Part shown: in pieces, positions 1 through 6,902 of the stretch | How positions within the stretch are numbered: the first letter of the stretch is position 1 | Layout of the letters: every line of letters starts with the position of its first letter | Assembly: GCA_052387815.1 (NCBI GenBank) | Contig: JBQTIU010000112.1 | Coordinates: forward strand, 1 to 11,315 | Length of the DNA: 11,315 bases | Source of the DNA: JBQTIU01 sp052387815 | GTDB lineage: Bacteria; Pseudomonadota; Alphaproteobacteria; CACIAM-22H2 | Direction: 5' to 3' | Notes under the pieces: generated by a model | Databases searched by the model: none | Told to the model about the DNA's origin: nothing | What the model saw: the letters and a program-made list of their open reading frames with translations, nothing else | Made by a program: the position numbers and the translations under genes

Positions 1-68
1 CTCCCGCGGCCTGCGATCTCGCCGTTTACGACAATTCGGAGTTCGGCGGCTTCCTGGACAAGCAGGCA

Positions 69-635
69 GTGATGGACGAGGTCGGGGCCTTGGCGAACTC
101 TCGCGATGTTCGCGGTCGTTTCCGTCAGGTCCACATTATCTTCGAGCGGATCGTTTTTCTTGACGTTGTGGGCAACGACGCGCGTCGAATCGACCTGTTC
201 AACGTCTACGAGATCGACTACGCGGGCTGGGTATTCGACCAGGTCGAGCGGCTGCGGTGCAGCGCGACCGAAGCACTCGATCTGAACCACATCGCGGAGG
301 AGCTTCACGACTTGGGCAAGTCCGAACAGCGCGCCCTCGGCAGCCACTTGCGTACCTTGATGCTCCATCTCCTCAAGTGGCAGTTCCAGCCGGACCATCG
401 CACCGAGAGCTGGCGGCTGTCGATTGAATTGGCTCGGGTTGAGGTGCACGAGAAGCTGACGGAGAGCCCCAGCTTGCGGGGCGTGTTGGCCGTAATGCGC
501 GAAGAGCAATACCGCCGCGCGCGCGACTCCGCGGCGCGCGAGACCGGATTGCTGAAATCAACCTTTCCCGAAAACTGCCCCTATACGGGGGAGCAGCTTA
601 TCGACCCCGAATACTTGCCCGGCGAACGCGAGTGA
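69..635 (+). CDS. DUF29 domain protein, start uncertain
   Basis: Function unknown. From about residue 47 the product matches the DUF29 family as I know it: an opening Y-E-x-D-Y-x-x-W, then a helical stretch with ELHDLGKSEQRAL (about 79-90), LMLHLLKWQFQP (about 97-108), SPSLRG (133-138) and a C-terminal T-F-P-E-x-C-P-Y-T. DUF29 proteins are usually about 140-150 residues and begin just before that first motif, so the first 46 residues here are extra. The frame is open to the window edge (position 3), so the gene may be 5' partial. Possible starts are GTG 69, ATG 72, GTG 168 (156 residues, nearer the family length) or CTG 195. None has a convincing ribosome-binding site. The stop lies 18 bp before gltB, suggesting co-transcription. 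The family call is firm; the start and role are not. Confidence 0.75.
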   Translation: MMDEVGALANSRDVRGRFRQVHIIFERIVFLDVVGNDARRIDLFNVYEIDYAGWVFDQVERLRCSATEALDLNHIAEELHDLGKSEQRALGSHLRTLMLHLLKWQFQPDHRTESWRLSIELARVEVHEKLTESPSLRGVLAVMREEQYRRARDSAARETGLLKSTFPENCPYTGEQLIDPEYLPGERE

Positions 636-641
636 GCCGGC

Positions 642-646
642 GGAGG
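642..646 (+). promoter_or_regulatory. Ribosome-binding site of gltB
   Basis: GGAGG lies seven bases upstream of the ATG at 654 in the 18-bp gap after the DUF29 stop. It is the best Shine-Dalgarno match near that end and fixes the gltB start at 654, which leaves a propeptide of the expected length ahead of the catalytic cysteine. Confidence 0.8.
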
Positions 647-653
647 CAATGCC

Positions 654-3600
654 ATGAGCGATCGCAGGATTGGAACCATCGAAACGGTCGCCGAGCGGTT
701 CGTGCGCGAGTACGCGGCGAACGAAAAGCGCCTGATCGCCGCCCATGCCTACGATCCGGCCGAGGAGCACGATTCCTGCGGCGTCGGCTTCGTGGCGGCG
801 ATCGACGGCAAGCCCCGCCGCGCGGTGGTCGAGGCCGGCATCGCGGCTTTGAAATCGGTGTGGCACCGCGGCGCCGTCGACGCCGACGGCAAGACCGGCG
901 ATGGCGCCGGCATCCATATCGAGATCCCGCAGGATTTCTTCCGCGCCGATATCGAGCGCCAAGGGCTCAAGCCCGGCGCCGGGCGGCTGGCGGTCGGCCA
1001 GGTGTTCCTGCCGCGCAACGACCTCGAGGCCCAGGAGCGCTGCCGCTGCATCGTCGAGACCGAAATCCTGCGCATGGGCTACGCGGTCCACGGCTGGCGG
1101 CAGGTGCCGGTGGACACCGCGGTGTGCGGCGACAAGGCCAACGCCACGCGGCCGGAAATCGAGCAGATCGTGATCGCCAATTCGCGCGGCCTCGACGAGG
1201 AGCGCTTCGAGCTCGACCTCTATGTCATGCGCCGGCGGATCGAGAAGCAGGCGCTGGCCGAGAACATCGTCGATTTCTATATCTGCTCGCTGTCGTGCCG
1301 GACGATCGTCTACAAGGGCATGTTCCTGGCCGAGCAGCTCGCGGAGTTCTACCCCGACCTCAAGGACCCGCGCTTCGTCTCGTCGTTCGCCATCTACCAC
1401 CAGCGCTACTCCACCAACACCTTCCCCACCTGGCGGCTCGCCCAGCCGTTCCGCGTCCTCGCCCATAACGGCGAGATCAACACCCTCAAGGGCAACGTCA
1501 ACTGGATGAAAAGCCACGAGACGCGCCTCGCGCACGAGCTGTTCGGCGCCGCGGTCGAGGATCTGAAGCCGATCATCCAGCCGGGCTCGGATTCGGCGCA
1601 GATGGACAACGTGTTCGAGCTCTTGGTGCGGGGCGGCCGTCCGCTGCCGATGGTCAAGATCGTGATGATCCCGCCCGCCTGGGCGGCCGACGCCAAGTTG
1701 CCGCACGCGCTGCGCGACATGTACTCGTACTGCAACGCGGTGATGGAGCCGTGGGACGGCCCGGCGGCGATCGCGGCCACCGACGGGCGCTGGGTGATCG
1801 CCGGCATGGACCGCAACGGCTTGCGGCCTTGCCGCTATGTGATCACCGCCGATGGGCTATTGGTGGTCGGCTCCGAGACCGGGATGGTCAAGCTCGACGA
1901 GGCGAGCGTGGTCGCCAAGGGCCGGGTGGGCCCCGGCCAGATGATCGGCGTCGATCTTCGCGAAGGCCGCTTGTACGCCGACCGCGAGCTCAAGGCGAAG
2001 CTCGCCGCATCGCGCCCGTTCAGCACCTGGGTCAAGCACATCACGGTGATCGACAGCCTGATCAAGGCCGACGCCGGCTTCCGCCCGCAGCTTGGCCGCG
2101 ACGAGTTGCGACGCCGCCAGGTGGCGGTCGGCCACAGCCTGGAAGACCTCGAGCTCATCCTCCACCCGATGGTCGAGGACGCCAAGGAGGCGCTCGGCGC
2201 GATGGGCGACGACACTCCGCTCGCCGTGCTCTGCGACCGCTATCGCGGCCTCAACCACTTCTTCCGCCAGAATTTCAGCCAGATCACCAACCCGGCGATC
2301 GACTCCTTGCGCGAGCGGCGGGTGATGTCGCTGCGCACCAGGCTCGGCAATCTCGGCAACATCCTCGACGAGGACGAGAGCCAGTGCCGTCTGCTCCAGC
2401 TCGAATCGCCGGTGCTGTTGACCGAGGAGTTCGAGGCGATGCGCGCTTATATGGGCGCGACCGCGGTCGAGATCGACTGCACCTTCGAGCCGGCGGGCGG
2501 GGAGGGCGCGCTCAAGGAGGCGCTCAAGCGCATCCAGCGCGAGGCCGAGGACGGCGTTAGGGGCGGCTGCGCGCACGTGATCCTGAGCGACGAGAAACTG
2601 GGTCCCTCGCGCGCCCCCATCCCCATGATCCTCGCCGCGGGCGGCGTGCACACCCATCTCGTGCGCCAGCAGCTCCGGACCTTCACCTCGCTCAACGTGC
2701 GCTCGGCCGAATGCCTTGACGTGCACTATTTCGCCGTCCTCATCGGGGTGGGTGCGACCACGGTCAATGCCTATCTGGCGCAAGAGGCCATATCCGACCG
2801 CCACCGCCGCGGCCTGTTCCCGGGTCTTTCCCTCAAGGAGGCGCTCCGCCGCTACCACAAGGCGGTCGACGACGGCCTCTTGAAGATCATGTCGAAGATG
2901 GGGATCGCGGTCATCAGCTCCTACCGCGGCGGCCACAATTTCGAGGCCGTCGGCCTGTCGCGCACGCTGATCTCCGAGTTCTTCCCGTTCATGACCAGCC
3001 GCATTTCGGGGCTCGGGCTGTCCGGCATCCAGCGCCAGGTCCTGGCGCTCCACGCGCGCGCCTGGCGCGAGGACGTGATCGCGCTGCCCGTGGGCGGCTT
3101 CTACAAATACCGCCGCAATGGCGACCTCCACGCCTGGGGCGGCGACCTCATCCACACCTTGCAAGCGGCGGTGGCCTCGGATTCCTACGCCACCTACCGC
3201 AAATACAGCGAGGCGGTGCGCAAGCTGGCGCCGATCGCCTTGCGCGACCTCATCGACTTCAAGCCGGGCCGCACGCCCGTGCCCATCGACGAGGTCGAGT
3301 CGATCACCGAGCTTCGCAAGCGGCTGGTGTCGCCCGGGATCTCGTTGGGCGCGCTCGGCCCCGAGGCGCACGAGACGCTGACCATCGCCATGAACCGCAT
3401 CGGCGCCAAGTCGGACTCGGGCGAGGGCGGCGAGGACCCGGTACGCTACAAGCTGCGAGCGAACGGCGACAACGCCTCCTCGGCGATCAAGCAGATCGCC
3501 TCGGGCCGCTTCGGCGTGACCGCCGAATACCTCAACAATTGCCGCGAGATCGAGATCAAGATCGCCCAAGGCTCCAAGCCGGGGGAGGGCGGGCAGTTGA

Positions 3601-5222
3601 TGGGCGTCAAGATTTCGGAGTTGATCGCCCGGCTGCGCCACTCGACGCCCGGCGTCAGCCTGATCTCGCCCCCGCCCCACCACGACATCTACTCGATCGA
3701 GGACTTGGCGCAGCTCGTCTACGATCTCAAGCAGATCAACCCGATGGCAAGGGTGTGCGTGAAGCTGGTGGCGCGCTCGGGCGTCGGCACCATCGCCGCC
3801 GGCGTGGCCAAGGCCAAGGCGGATGCGATCCTGATCTCGGGCCATTCCGGGGGCACCGGCGCCTCGCCGCAGTCCTCGATCAAGTTCGCCGGCGTGCCGT
3901 GGGAGATGGGCCTGTCCGAGACCAACCAGGTCTTGACCCTGAACCGGCTGCGCCACCGCGTAATCCTGCGCGTCGATGGCGGCATTCGCACCGGCCGCGA
4001 CGTGGTGATCGCCGCCATGCTCGGCGCCGACGAGTACGGCCTCGGCACGGCCTCGCTGGTCGCCATGGGCTGCATCCTGGTGCGGCAGTGCCACACCAAC
4101 ACCTGCCCGGTCGGGGTATGCACCCAGGACCCGAAGCTGCGCGCCAAGTTCGAGGGCACGCCCGAGAAGGTGGTCAACTTGTTCACTTTCGTCGCCGAGG
4201 AGGTACGCGAAATCCTCGCCGCGCTCGGCTTCCGCTCGCTCAAGGATGTGATCGGCCGCTCCGACCTGCTGACCCAGGTGCTGCGCGGCGACGAACATCT
4301 CGACGACCTCGACTTGAACCCGCTGCTCGTGCAGGCCGATCCCGGCGAGTTCCCGCGCCATTGCACGCTGGTCGGCCGCAACGAGGTGCCCGAAACGCTC
4401 GACGAGCGGATGATCGCGGATGCGCGCGCCGCGCTCGAGGACGGCGAGAAGATGCAGCTCGCCTACAACATCCGCAACACCCAGCGCGCGATCGGCACCA
4501 AGCTGTCGTCGATGATCACGCAGCGCTTCGGCATGGCCGGCTTGAAGAGCGGCCACATCACCGTACGCCTGCGCGGCTCGGCCGGGCAGTCGCTCGGCGC
4601 GTTCGCGGTCCAGGGCCTCAAGCTCGAGGTGTTCGGCGACGCCAACGACTATGTCGGCAAGGGGCTGTCCGGCGGGACGATCGTGGTGCGGCCGATGACG
4701 TCCTCGCCGCTGCGCTGGGATGAGAACACCATCGTCGGCAACACCGTGCTCTACGGCGCCACGGCCGGACGGCTGTTCGTCGCCGGACAGGCGGGCGAGC
4801 GCTTCGCGGTGCGCAATTCCGGCGGGGTGACGGTGGTCGAAGGGTGCGGGTCGAACGGCTGCGAATACATGACCGGCGGGACCGTGGTCGTGCTCGGCGA
4901 GGTCGGCGACAATTTCGGCGCCGGCATGACCGGCGGCATGGTCTTCGTGTACGACCCGCAGGACACGTTCGACGACCGGGCGAATCCCGATTCGATCTTC
5001 TGGCAACGGGTCGAGACGGCGCACTGGGAGGCGGTGCTCAAGGGGCTGGTCGGGGACCATTTCCGCGAGACCCAGTCGCGTTTGGCCGAACGGTTGCTCG
5101 CCGACTGGGAGCTCGAACTGCCGAAATTCCGCCAGGTCCTGGCCAAGGAACTGGCGGCCCGCCCCGCCGAACCGCTGACGCGCGCCGAGGCCCGCAAGCT
5201 GGCCGGCGCCGGCGAGGACTAG
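654..5222 (+). CDS. gltB: Glutamate synthase (NADPH) large subunit
   Basis: GltB, 1522 residues, cytoplasmic. With the small subunit GltD it converts 2-oxoglutarate and glutamine to two glutamates, the second half of the GS-GOGAT ammonia assimilation cycle. Order of domains: a 41-residue propeptide, then class II glutamine amidotransferase beginning at Cys42 (CGVGF), the N-terminal nucleophile after processing, with RYSTN (about 251) and HNGEIN (271-276). A central domain follows. The FMN synthase domain runs from about 840 to 1215, with KSDSGEGGED (919-928) and GSKPGEGGQL (973-982). The 3Fe-4S ligands are Cys1140, Cys1146 and Cys1151 in the standard C-x5-C-x4-C spacing. A C-terminal beta-helix has glycine repeats such as GGTVVVLGEVGDN (from about 1408). 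The mature length of about 1481 matches the Azospirillum subunit. No domain is broken. gltD is not adjacent downstream, where it or a linked partner is often found. Confidence 0.98.
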   Translation: MSDRRIGTIETVAERFVREYAANEKRLIAAHAYDPAEEHDSCGVGFVAAIDGKPRRAVVEAGIAALKSVWHRGAVDADGKTGDGAGIHIEIPQDFFRADIERQGLKPGAGRLAVGQVFLPRNDLEAQERCRCIVETEILRMGYAVHGWRQVPVDTAVCGDKANATRPEIEQIVIANSRGLDEERFELDLYVMRRRIEKQALAENIVDFYICSLSCRTIVYKGMFLAEQLAEFYPDLKDPRFVSSFAIYHQRYSTNTFPTWRLAQPFRVLAHNGEINTLKGNVNWMKSHETRLAHELFGAAVEDLKPIIQPGSDSAQMDNVFELLVRGGRPLPMVKIVMIPPAWAADAKLPHALRDMYSYCNAVMEPWDGPAAIAATDGRWVIAGMDRNGLRPCRYVITADGLLVVGSETGMVKLDEASVVAKGRVGPGQMIGVDLREGRLYADRELKAKLAASRPFSTWVKHITVIDSLIKADAGFRPQLGRDELRRRQVAVGHSLEDLELILHPMVEDAKEALGAMGDDTPLAVLCDRYRGLNHFFRQNFSQITNPAIDSLRERRVMSLRTRLGNLGNILDEDESQCRLLQLESPVLLTEEFEAMRAYMGATAVEIDCTFEPAGGEGALKEALKRIQREAEDGVRGGCAHVILSDEKLGPSRAPIPMILAAGGVHTHLVRQQLRTFTSLNVRSAECLDVHYFAVLIGVGATTVNAYLAQEAISDRHRRGLFPGLSLKEALRRYHKAVDDGLLKIMSKMGIAVISSYRGGHNFEAVGLSRTLISEFFPFMTSRISGLGLSGIQRQVLALHARAWREDVIALPVGGFYKYRRNGDLHAWGGDLIHTLQAAVASDSYATYRKYSEAVRKLAPIALRDLIDFKPGRTPVPIDEVESITELRKRLVSPGISLGALGPEAHETLTIAMNRIGAKSDSGEGGEDPVRYKLRANGDNASSAIKQIASGRFGVTAEYLNNCREIEIKIAQGSKPGEGGQLMGVKISELIARLRHSTPGVSLISPPPHHDIYSIEDLAQLVYDLKQINPMARVCVKLVARSGVGTIAAGVAKAKADAILISGHSGGTGASPQSSIKFAGVPWEMGLSETNQVLTLNRLRHRVILRVDGGIRTGRDVVIAAMLGADEYGLGTASLVAMGCILVRQCHTNTCPVGVCTQDPKLRAKFEGTPEKVVNLFTFVAEEVREILAALGFRSLKDVIGRSDLLTQVLRGDEHLDDLDLNPLLVQADPGEFPRHCTLVGRNEVPETLDERMIADARAALEDGEKMQLAYNIRNTQRAIGTKLSSMITQRFGMAGLKSGHITVRLRGSAGQSLGAFAVQGLKLEVFGDANDYVGKGLSGGTIVVRPMTSSPLRWDENTIVGNTVLYGATAGRLFVAGQAGERFAVRNSGGVTVVEGCGSNGCEYMTGGTVVVLGEVGDNFGAGMTGGMVFVYDPQDTFDDRANPDSIFWQRVETAHWEAVLKGLVGDHFRETQSRLAERLLADWELELPKFRQVLAKELAARPAEPLTRAEARKLAGAGED
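5214..5217 (+). promoter_or_regulatory. Ribosome-binding site inside the gltB end
   Basis: GAGG lies seven bases before the ATG at 5225 and within the last codons of gltB. The only plausible site for the first small-protein gene is therefore inside gltB, which points to translational coupling. Confidence 0.55.
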
Positions 5223-5604
5223 CGATGCGTCGACTCCTTGTTGTGGCCCTCATGGCGCTCTTGGCCCTCGTGCCGCTGGTGGCGGCGGCGGACGAGCCGC
5301 CGACTGCGGACGAGGCCACGATCTTCGGCCTGACCCGCCAGCAAGCCGTGGCCGCGGCCGCGGCCGTGGCCGTGGCCCTGGCCGTGGACGTGGTTGGCGG
5401 TGCGGTGGTGTTGACGGCGGTGACCGGCGGCGGCATTATTCCCGCGTTGCTATTGGCAATCTATGTCGGACATTTTTGGGTCGAGGCCGCCGTCGTCGCA
5501 GCCGGCGGGTATTGGCTCTGGGATCGGACCCTGAGCTCGACGCCGCCCCCGACCGTCGAATAGGGCTTGAAAGCTCGGCGTTGCCCGAATCTCCCGCGTC
5601 CGGC
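5221..5604 (+). repeat. Tandem duplication unit, copy 1
   Basis: First unit of an imperfect tandem duplication; the second is at 5811-6188. The first 59 bases (5221-5279) are identical to 5811-5869. Bases 5309-5347 (39 nt) are also identical, as are 26 bases spanning the stop (5555-5580 against 6139-6164). Homology continues past the stop to about 5604. The middle and C-terminal coding parts have diverged and carry indels in multiples of three. The left boundary falls within the gltB stop region. Confidence 0.9.
5225..5563 (+). CDS. Small exported hydrophobic protein, paralog A
   Basis: Unknown function, 112 residues. Residues 1-22 form a clear Sec signal peptide: MRRLL, a leucine/alanine-rich core, then A-A-A before D23. 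Next comes a short acidic, proline-containing linker (DEPPTADE) and the motif ATIFGLTRQQA (31-41). A long alanine/valine/glycine-rich hydrophobic stretch (about 42-67) and a second one (about 70-94) follow, with GGG and YVGHFWVEA between or within them. The tail is WLWD, then T-P-P-P-T-V-E. It is likely inner-membrane or periplasmic, with one or two helices. The ATG at 5225 is chosen because the signal peptide begins there and the paralog keeps the same start; only two bases separate it from the gltB stop. Compared with paralog B it has six extra residues in the Ala/Val stretch, encoded by a run of GYGGCC-like hexamers. I do not recognise a named family. Confidence 0.85.
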   Translation: MRRLLVVALMALLALVPLVAAADEPPTADEATIFGLTRQQAVAAAAAVAVALAVDVVGGAVVLTAVTGGGIIPALLLAIYVGHFWVEAAVVAAGGYWLWDRTLSSTPPPTVE

Positions 5605-5618
5605 GTGTCCCCAGTGCC

Positions 5619-5670
5619 AACTTTCGCCGGACAGCGAGTCGCGATGGTGCCTTTCGGATCGGCGAAAGTT
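5619..5670. repeat. 11-bp perfect inverted repeat
   Basis: AACTTTCGCCG at 5619-5629 is the exact reverse complement of CGGCGAAAGTT at 5660-5670, with 30 bases between the arms. The right arm lies inside the dispersed repeat and overlaps a shorter local hairpin, so the two folds cannot coexist. It could be an RNA structure or a binding site; there is no trailing T-run to call it a terminator. Confidence 0.75.
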
Positions 5671-5679
5671 AGCACGAGG
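5630..5679 (+). repeat. Dispersed ~50-bp hairpin repeat, copy 1
   Basis: Aligns with 9329-9379 at 42 of 51 columns (one single-base gap, eight mismatches), including runs GCCTTTCG and ATCGGCGAAA. It contains a perfect 6-bp stem, CTTTCG (5651-5656) with CGAAAG (5663-5668), around a GATCGG loop. Role unknown. Confidence 0.75.
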
Positions 5680-5810
5680 CCAATTGTTTGCTAGCAGGTT
5701 GCGAATCGGCGCGCCGTCGGTTACCTTGAGCCGTATCCGCGACCACCGGCATGGGCCGACGCCGCACCGCGACCGGCCCCTTTGAAGCAACCGACCGCGA
5801 CTGGATCCCG

Positions 5811-6188
5811 AGCGATGCGTCGACTCCTTGTTGTGGCCCTCATGGCGCTCTTGGCCCTCGTGCCGCTGGCGGTGGCGGCGGACGAGCCGCCGCCCGCCGA
5901 CGAGGCCACGATCTTCGGCCTGACCCGCCAGCAAGCCATCGCCGTCGGCGTCGGTGTGGGCGTGGTCGGGGGCGCGGTGGTGTTGACGGCGGCGACCGGA
6001 GGCGGCATTCCCACGCTGCTCGCGGCGCTCTATGTCGGACATTGGGCGGTCGAGGCCTCCATCGTCGGGTTCGCCGGGGCCGGGTTCGGCGGGTTCTCGC
6101 TGTGGCAGTGGGGCCTCGGCACACCGCCGCCGCCGGCCGTCGAATAGGGCTTGAAAGCTCGGCGGTGCCCGAATCTTACGCGTCCGGC
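5811..6188 (+). repeat. Tandem duplication unit, copy 2
   Basis: Second unit of the duplication that begins at 5221. It starts with the same AGCG before the ATG and ends with the same post-stop tail, about 46 bp before the next gene. Spacing between the two starts is 590 bp and between the two stops 584 bp. Confidence 0.9.
5815..6147 (+). CDS. Small exported hydrophobic protein, paralog B
   Basis: Unknown function, 110 residues, paralog of the gene at 5225. The first 18 residues are identical. The signal peptide is predicted to end at V-A-A before D23. ATIFGLTRQQA recurs at 31-41, followed by AVGVGVGVVGGAVVL (about 43-57), a glycine-zipper-like hydrophobic helix. GGGIPTLL and YVGHWAVEA come next, then a Gly/Ala/Phe-rich stretch (about 82-95), WQW, and a P-P-P-P-A-V-E tail. 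It is probably membrane-associated after export. The upstream in-frame ATG at 5782 would add 11 residues in front of the signal peptide and is rejected because paralog A starts at the equivalent ATG. The ribosome-binding site is weak (GGA at 5803-5805). The unit lies between the spacer and the VTT gene, all in one direction. Confidence 0.83.
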   Translation: MRRLLVVALMALLALVPLAVAADEPPPADEATIFGLTRQQAIAVGVGVGVVGGAVVLTAATGGGIPTLLAALYVGHWAVEASIVGFAGAGFGGFSLWQWGLGTPPPPAVE

Positions 6189-6233
6189 TCCTCCCTACGT
6201 GCCGCCATCCGCGCCTTCGCCCACGGTTCCGCC

Positions 6234-6902
6234 ATGGTTGACGAGACCCGCAACCGAGCGCCGATTTGGCTGCGCCTCGCGCTTGTCCTCGTCATCGCGG
6301 CCGGCCTCGTCCTCGCCTACATCCATCGCCACGCCATCGAGGCCGCCGCCATCGGCGAGCGGATCGACGATTTCGGCTTCCTCATGCCGGCCGTGTACTT
6401 GGCGGCCCATGTGGTGGCAAGCCTCCTCTTCGTGCCGCGCACGGTGATGGCGGGGGTGGCCGGCATCCTGTTCGGATTGTGGTGGGGCGCCCTGTTGTCG
6501 ATCGCCGGCGCGGTGGCCGGATCGGCAGCCGGGTTCTGCCTGGCGCGCTACATCAATGCCGGCCTGGTCGCGCCGGCGGATCTGGCGCGCCTCGGTCCCC
6601 TCGTCCGGCGACTGGAGGATGGCGGCTGGCGGGCGGTCGCGCTCGTGCGCCTGGTGCCGGTCATGCCGCACGCGCTCACCAACTACGCGCTCGGCCTCAC
6701 CCGCCTGTCGCTGTCTGCCTACCTGACCGGTTCCCTGGCCGGCATGCTGCCGTTGACCTTCGTCTACGTCGAATTCGGGGTGGCCGGCCGGCAAGCGGTC
6801 GCCGGGGCGGCGGCGTGGGGCTGGTCGGCGCTGTGGGCCGTCGTGCTGCTGGCGCTCGCATGGGCGATCCCGAGGCTGCTCGGTCGGCAGGCTCCGCGAT
6901 GA
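6234..6902 (+). CDS. TVP38/TMEM64 (VTT) family membrane protein
   Basis: Inner-membrane protein of 222 residues in the DedA/VTT superfamily; members are implicated in lipid handling and membrane homeostasis, but the substrate here is unknown. There is an N-terminal helix at about 12-30. The VTT core follows, with VASLLFVPRTVMAGVAG (61-77), ILFGLWWGALLSIAGAVAG (78-96) and F-C-L-A-R-Y. The second conserved half has VRLVPVMPHALTNYALG (138-154) and TGSLAGMLPLTFVYVEFG (165-182). A last helix lies at about 196-214. The length is typical. The frame extends upstream into the duplicated tail, but ATG 6234 gives the normal N-terminus. The stop overlaps the next start (ATGA), so the exoD-like gene is translationally coupled. 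Confidence 0.9.
   Translation: MVDETRNRAPIWLRLALVLVIAAGLVLAYIHRHAIEAAAIGERIDDFGFLMPAVYLAAHVVASLLFVPRTVMAGVAGILFGLWWGALLSIAGAVAGSAAGFCLARYINAGLVAPADLARLGPLVRRLEDGGWRAVALVRLVPVMPHALTNYALGLTRLSLSAYLTGSLAGMLPLTFVYVEFGVAGRQAVAGAAAWGWSALWAVVLLALAWAIPRLLGRQAPR

Larger units (their letters stand above)
5564..5814 (+). other. Spacer between the duplicated genes
   Basis: This 251-bp non-coding stretch begins with the conserved post-stop tail of copy 1 (to 5604). It then holds an 11-bp perfect inverted repeat, one copy of the dispersed hairpin repeat, and a 7-bp stem at 5668-5695. The remainder (about 5700-5810) shows no convincing gene. Short open frames crossing it are not supported. No clear sigma-70 promoter or U-tract terminator was seen. 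Confidence 0.6.

Noticed and set aside
558..1706. Minus-strand frame of 382 codons over the gltB N-terminus
   Set aside because: Same cause: antisense shadow of the amidotransferase domain, with no plausible start signal or recognisable domain.
1857..5060. Very long open frame on the minus strand inside gltB (about 1067 codons)
   Set aside because: It mirrors the codon frame of an intact, fully recognised gltB. High GC and few AT-rich stops explain it; the translated sequence is rich in R, H, D, V and matches no fold.
5436..6042. Minus-strand frames of 79-193 codons across the duplicated unit
   Set aside because: They run antisense to two well-supported signal-peptide genes and across non-coding spacer, with low-complexity basic translations.
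5751..6233. In-frame upstream extension of the VTT gene through paralog B
   Set aside because: It would overlap paralog B in another frame and put arginine-rich nonsense before a normal membrane N-terminus. Differences between the two duplicated tails are not biased toward synonymous change in this frame.
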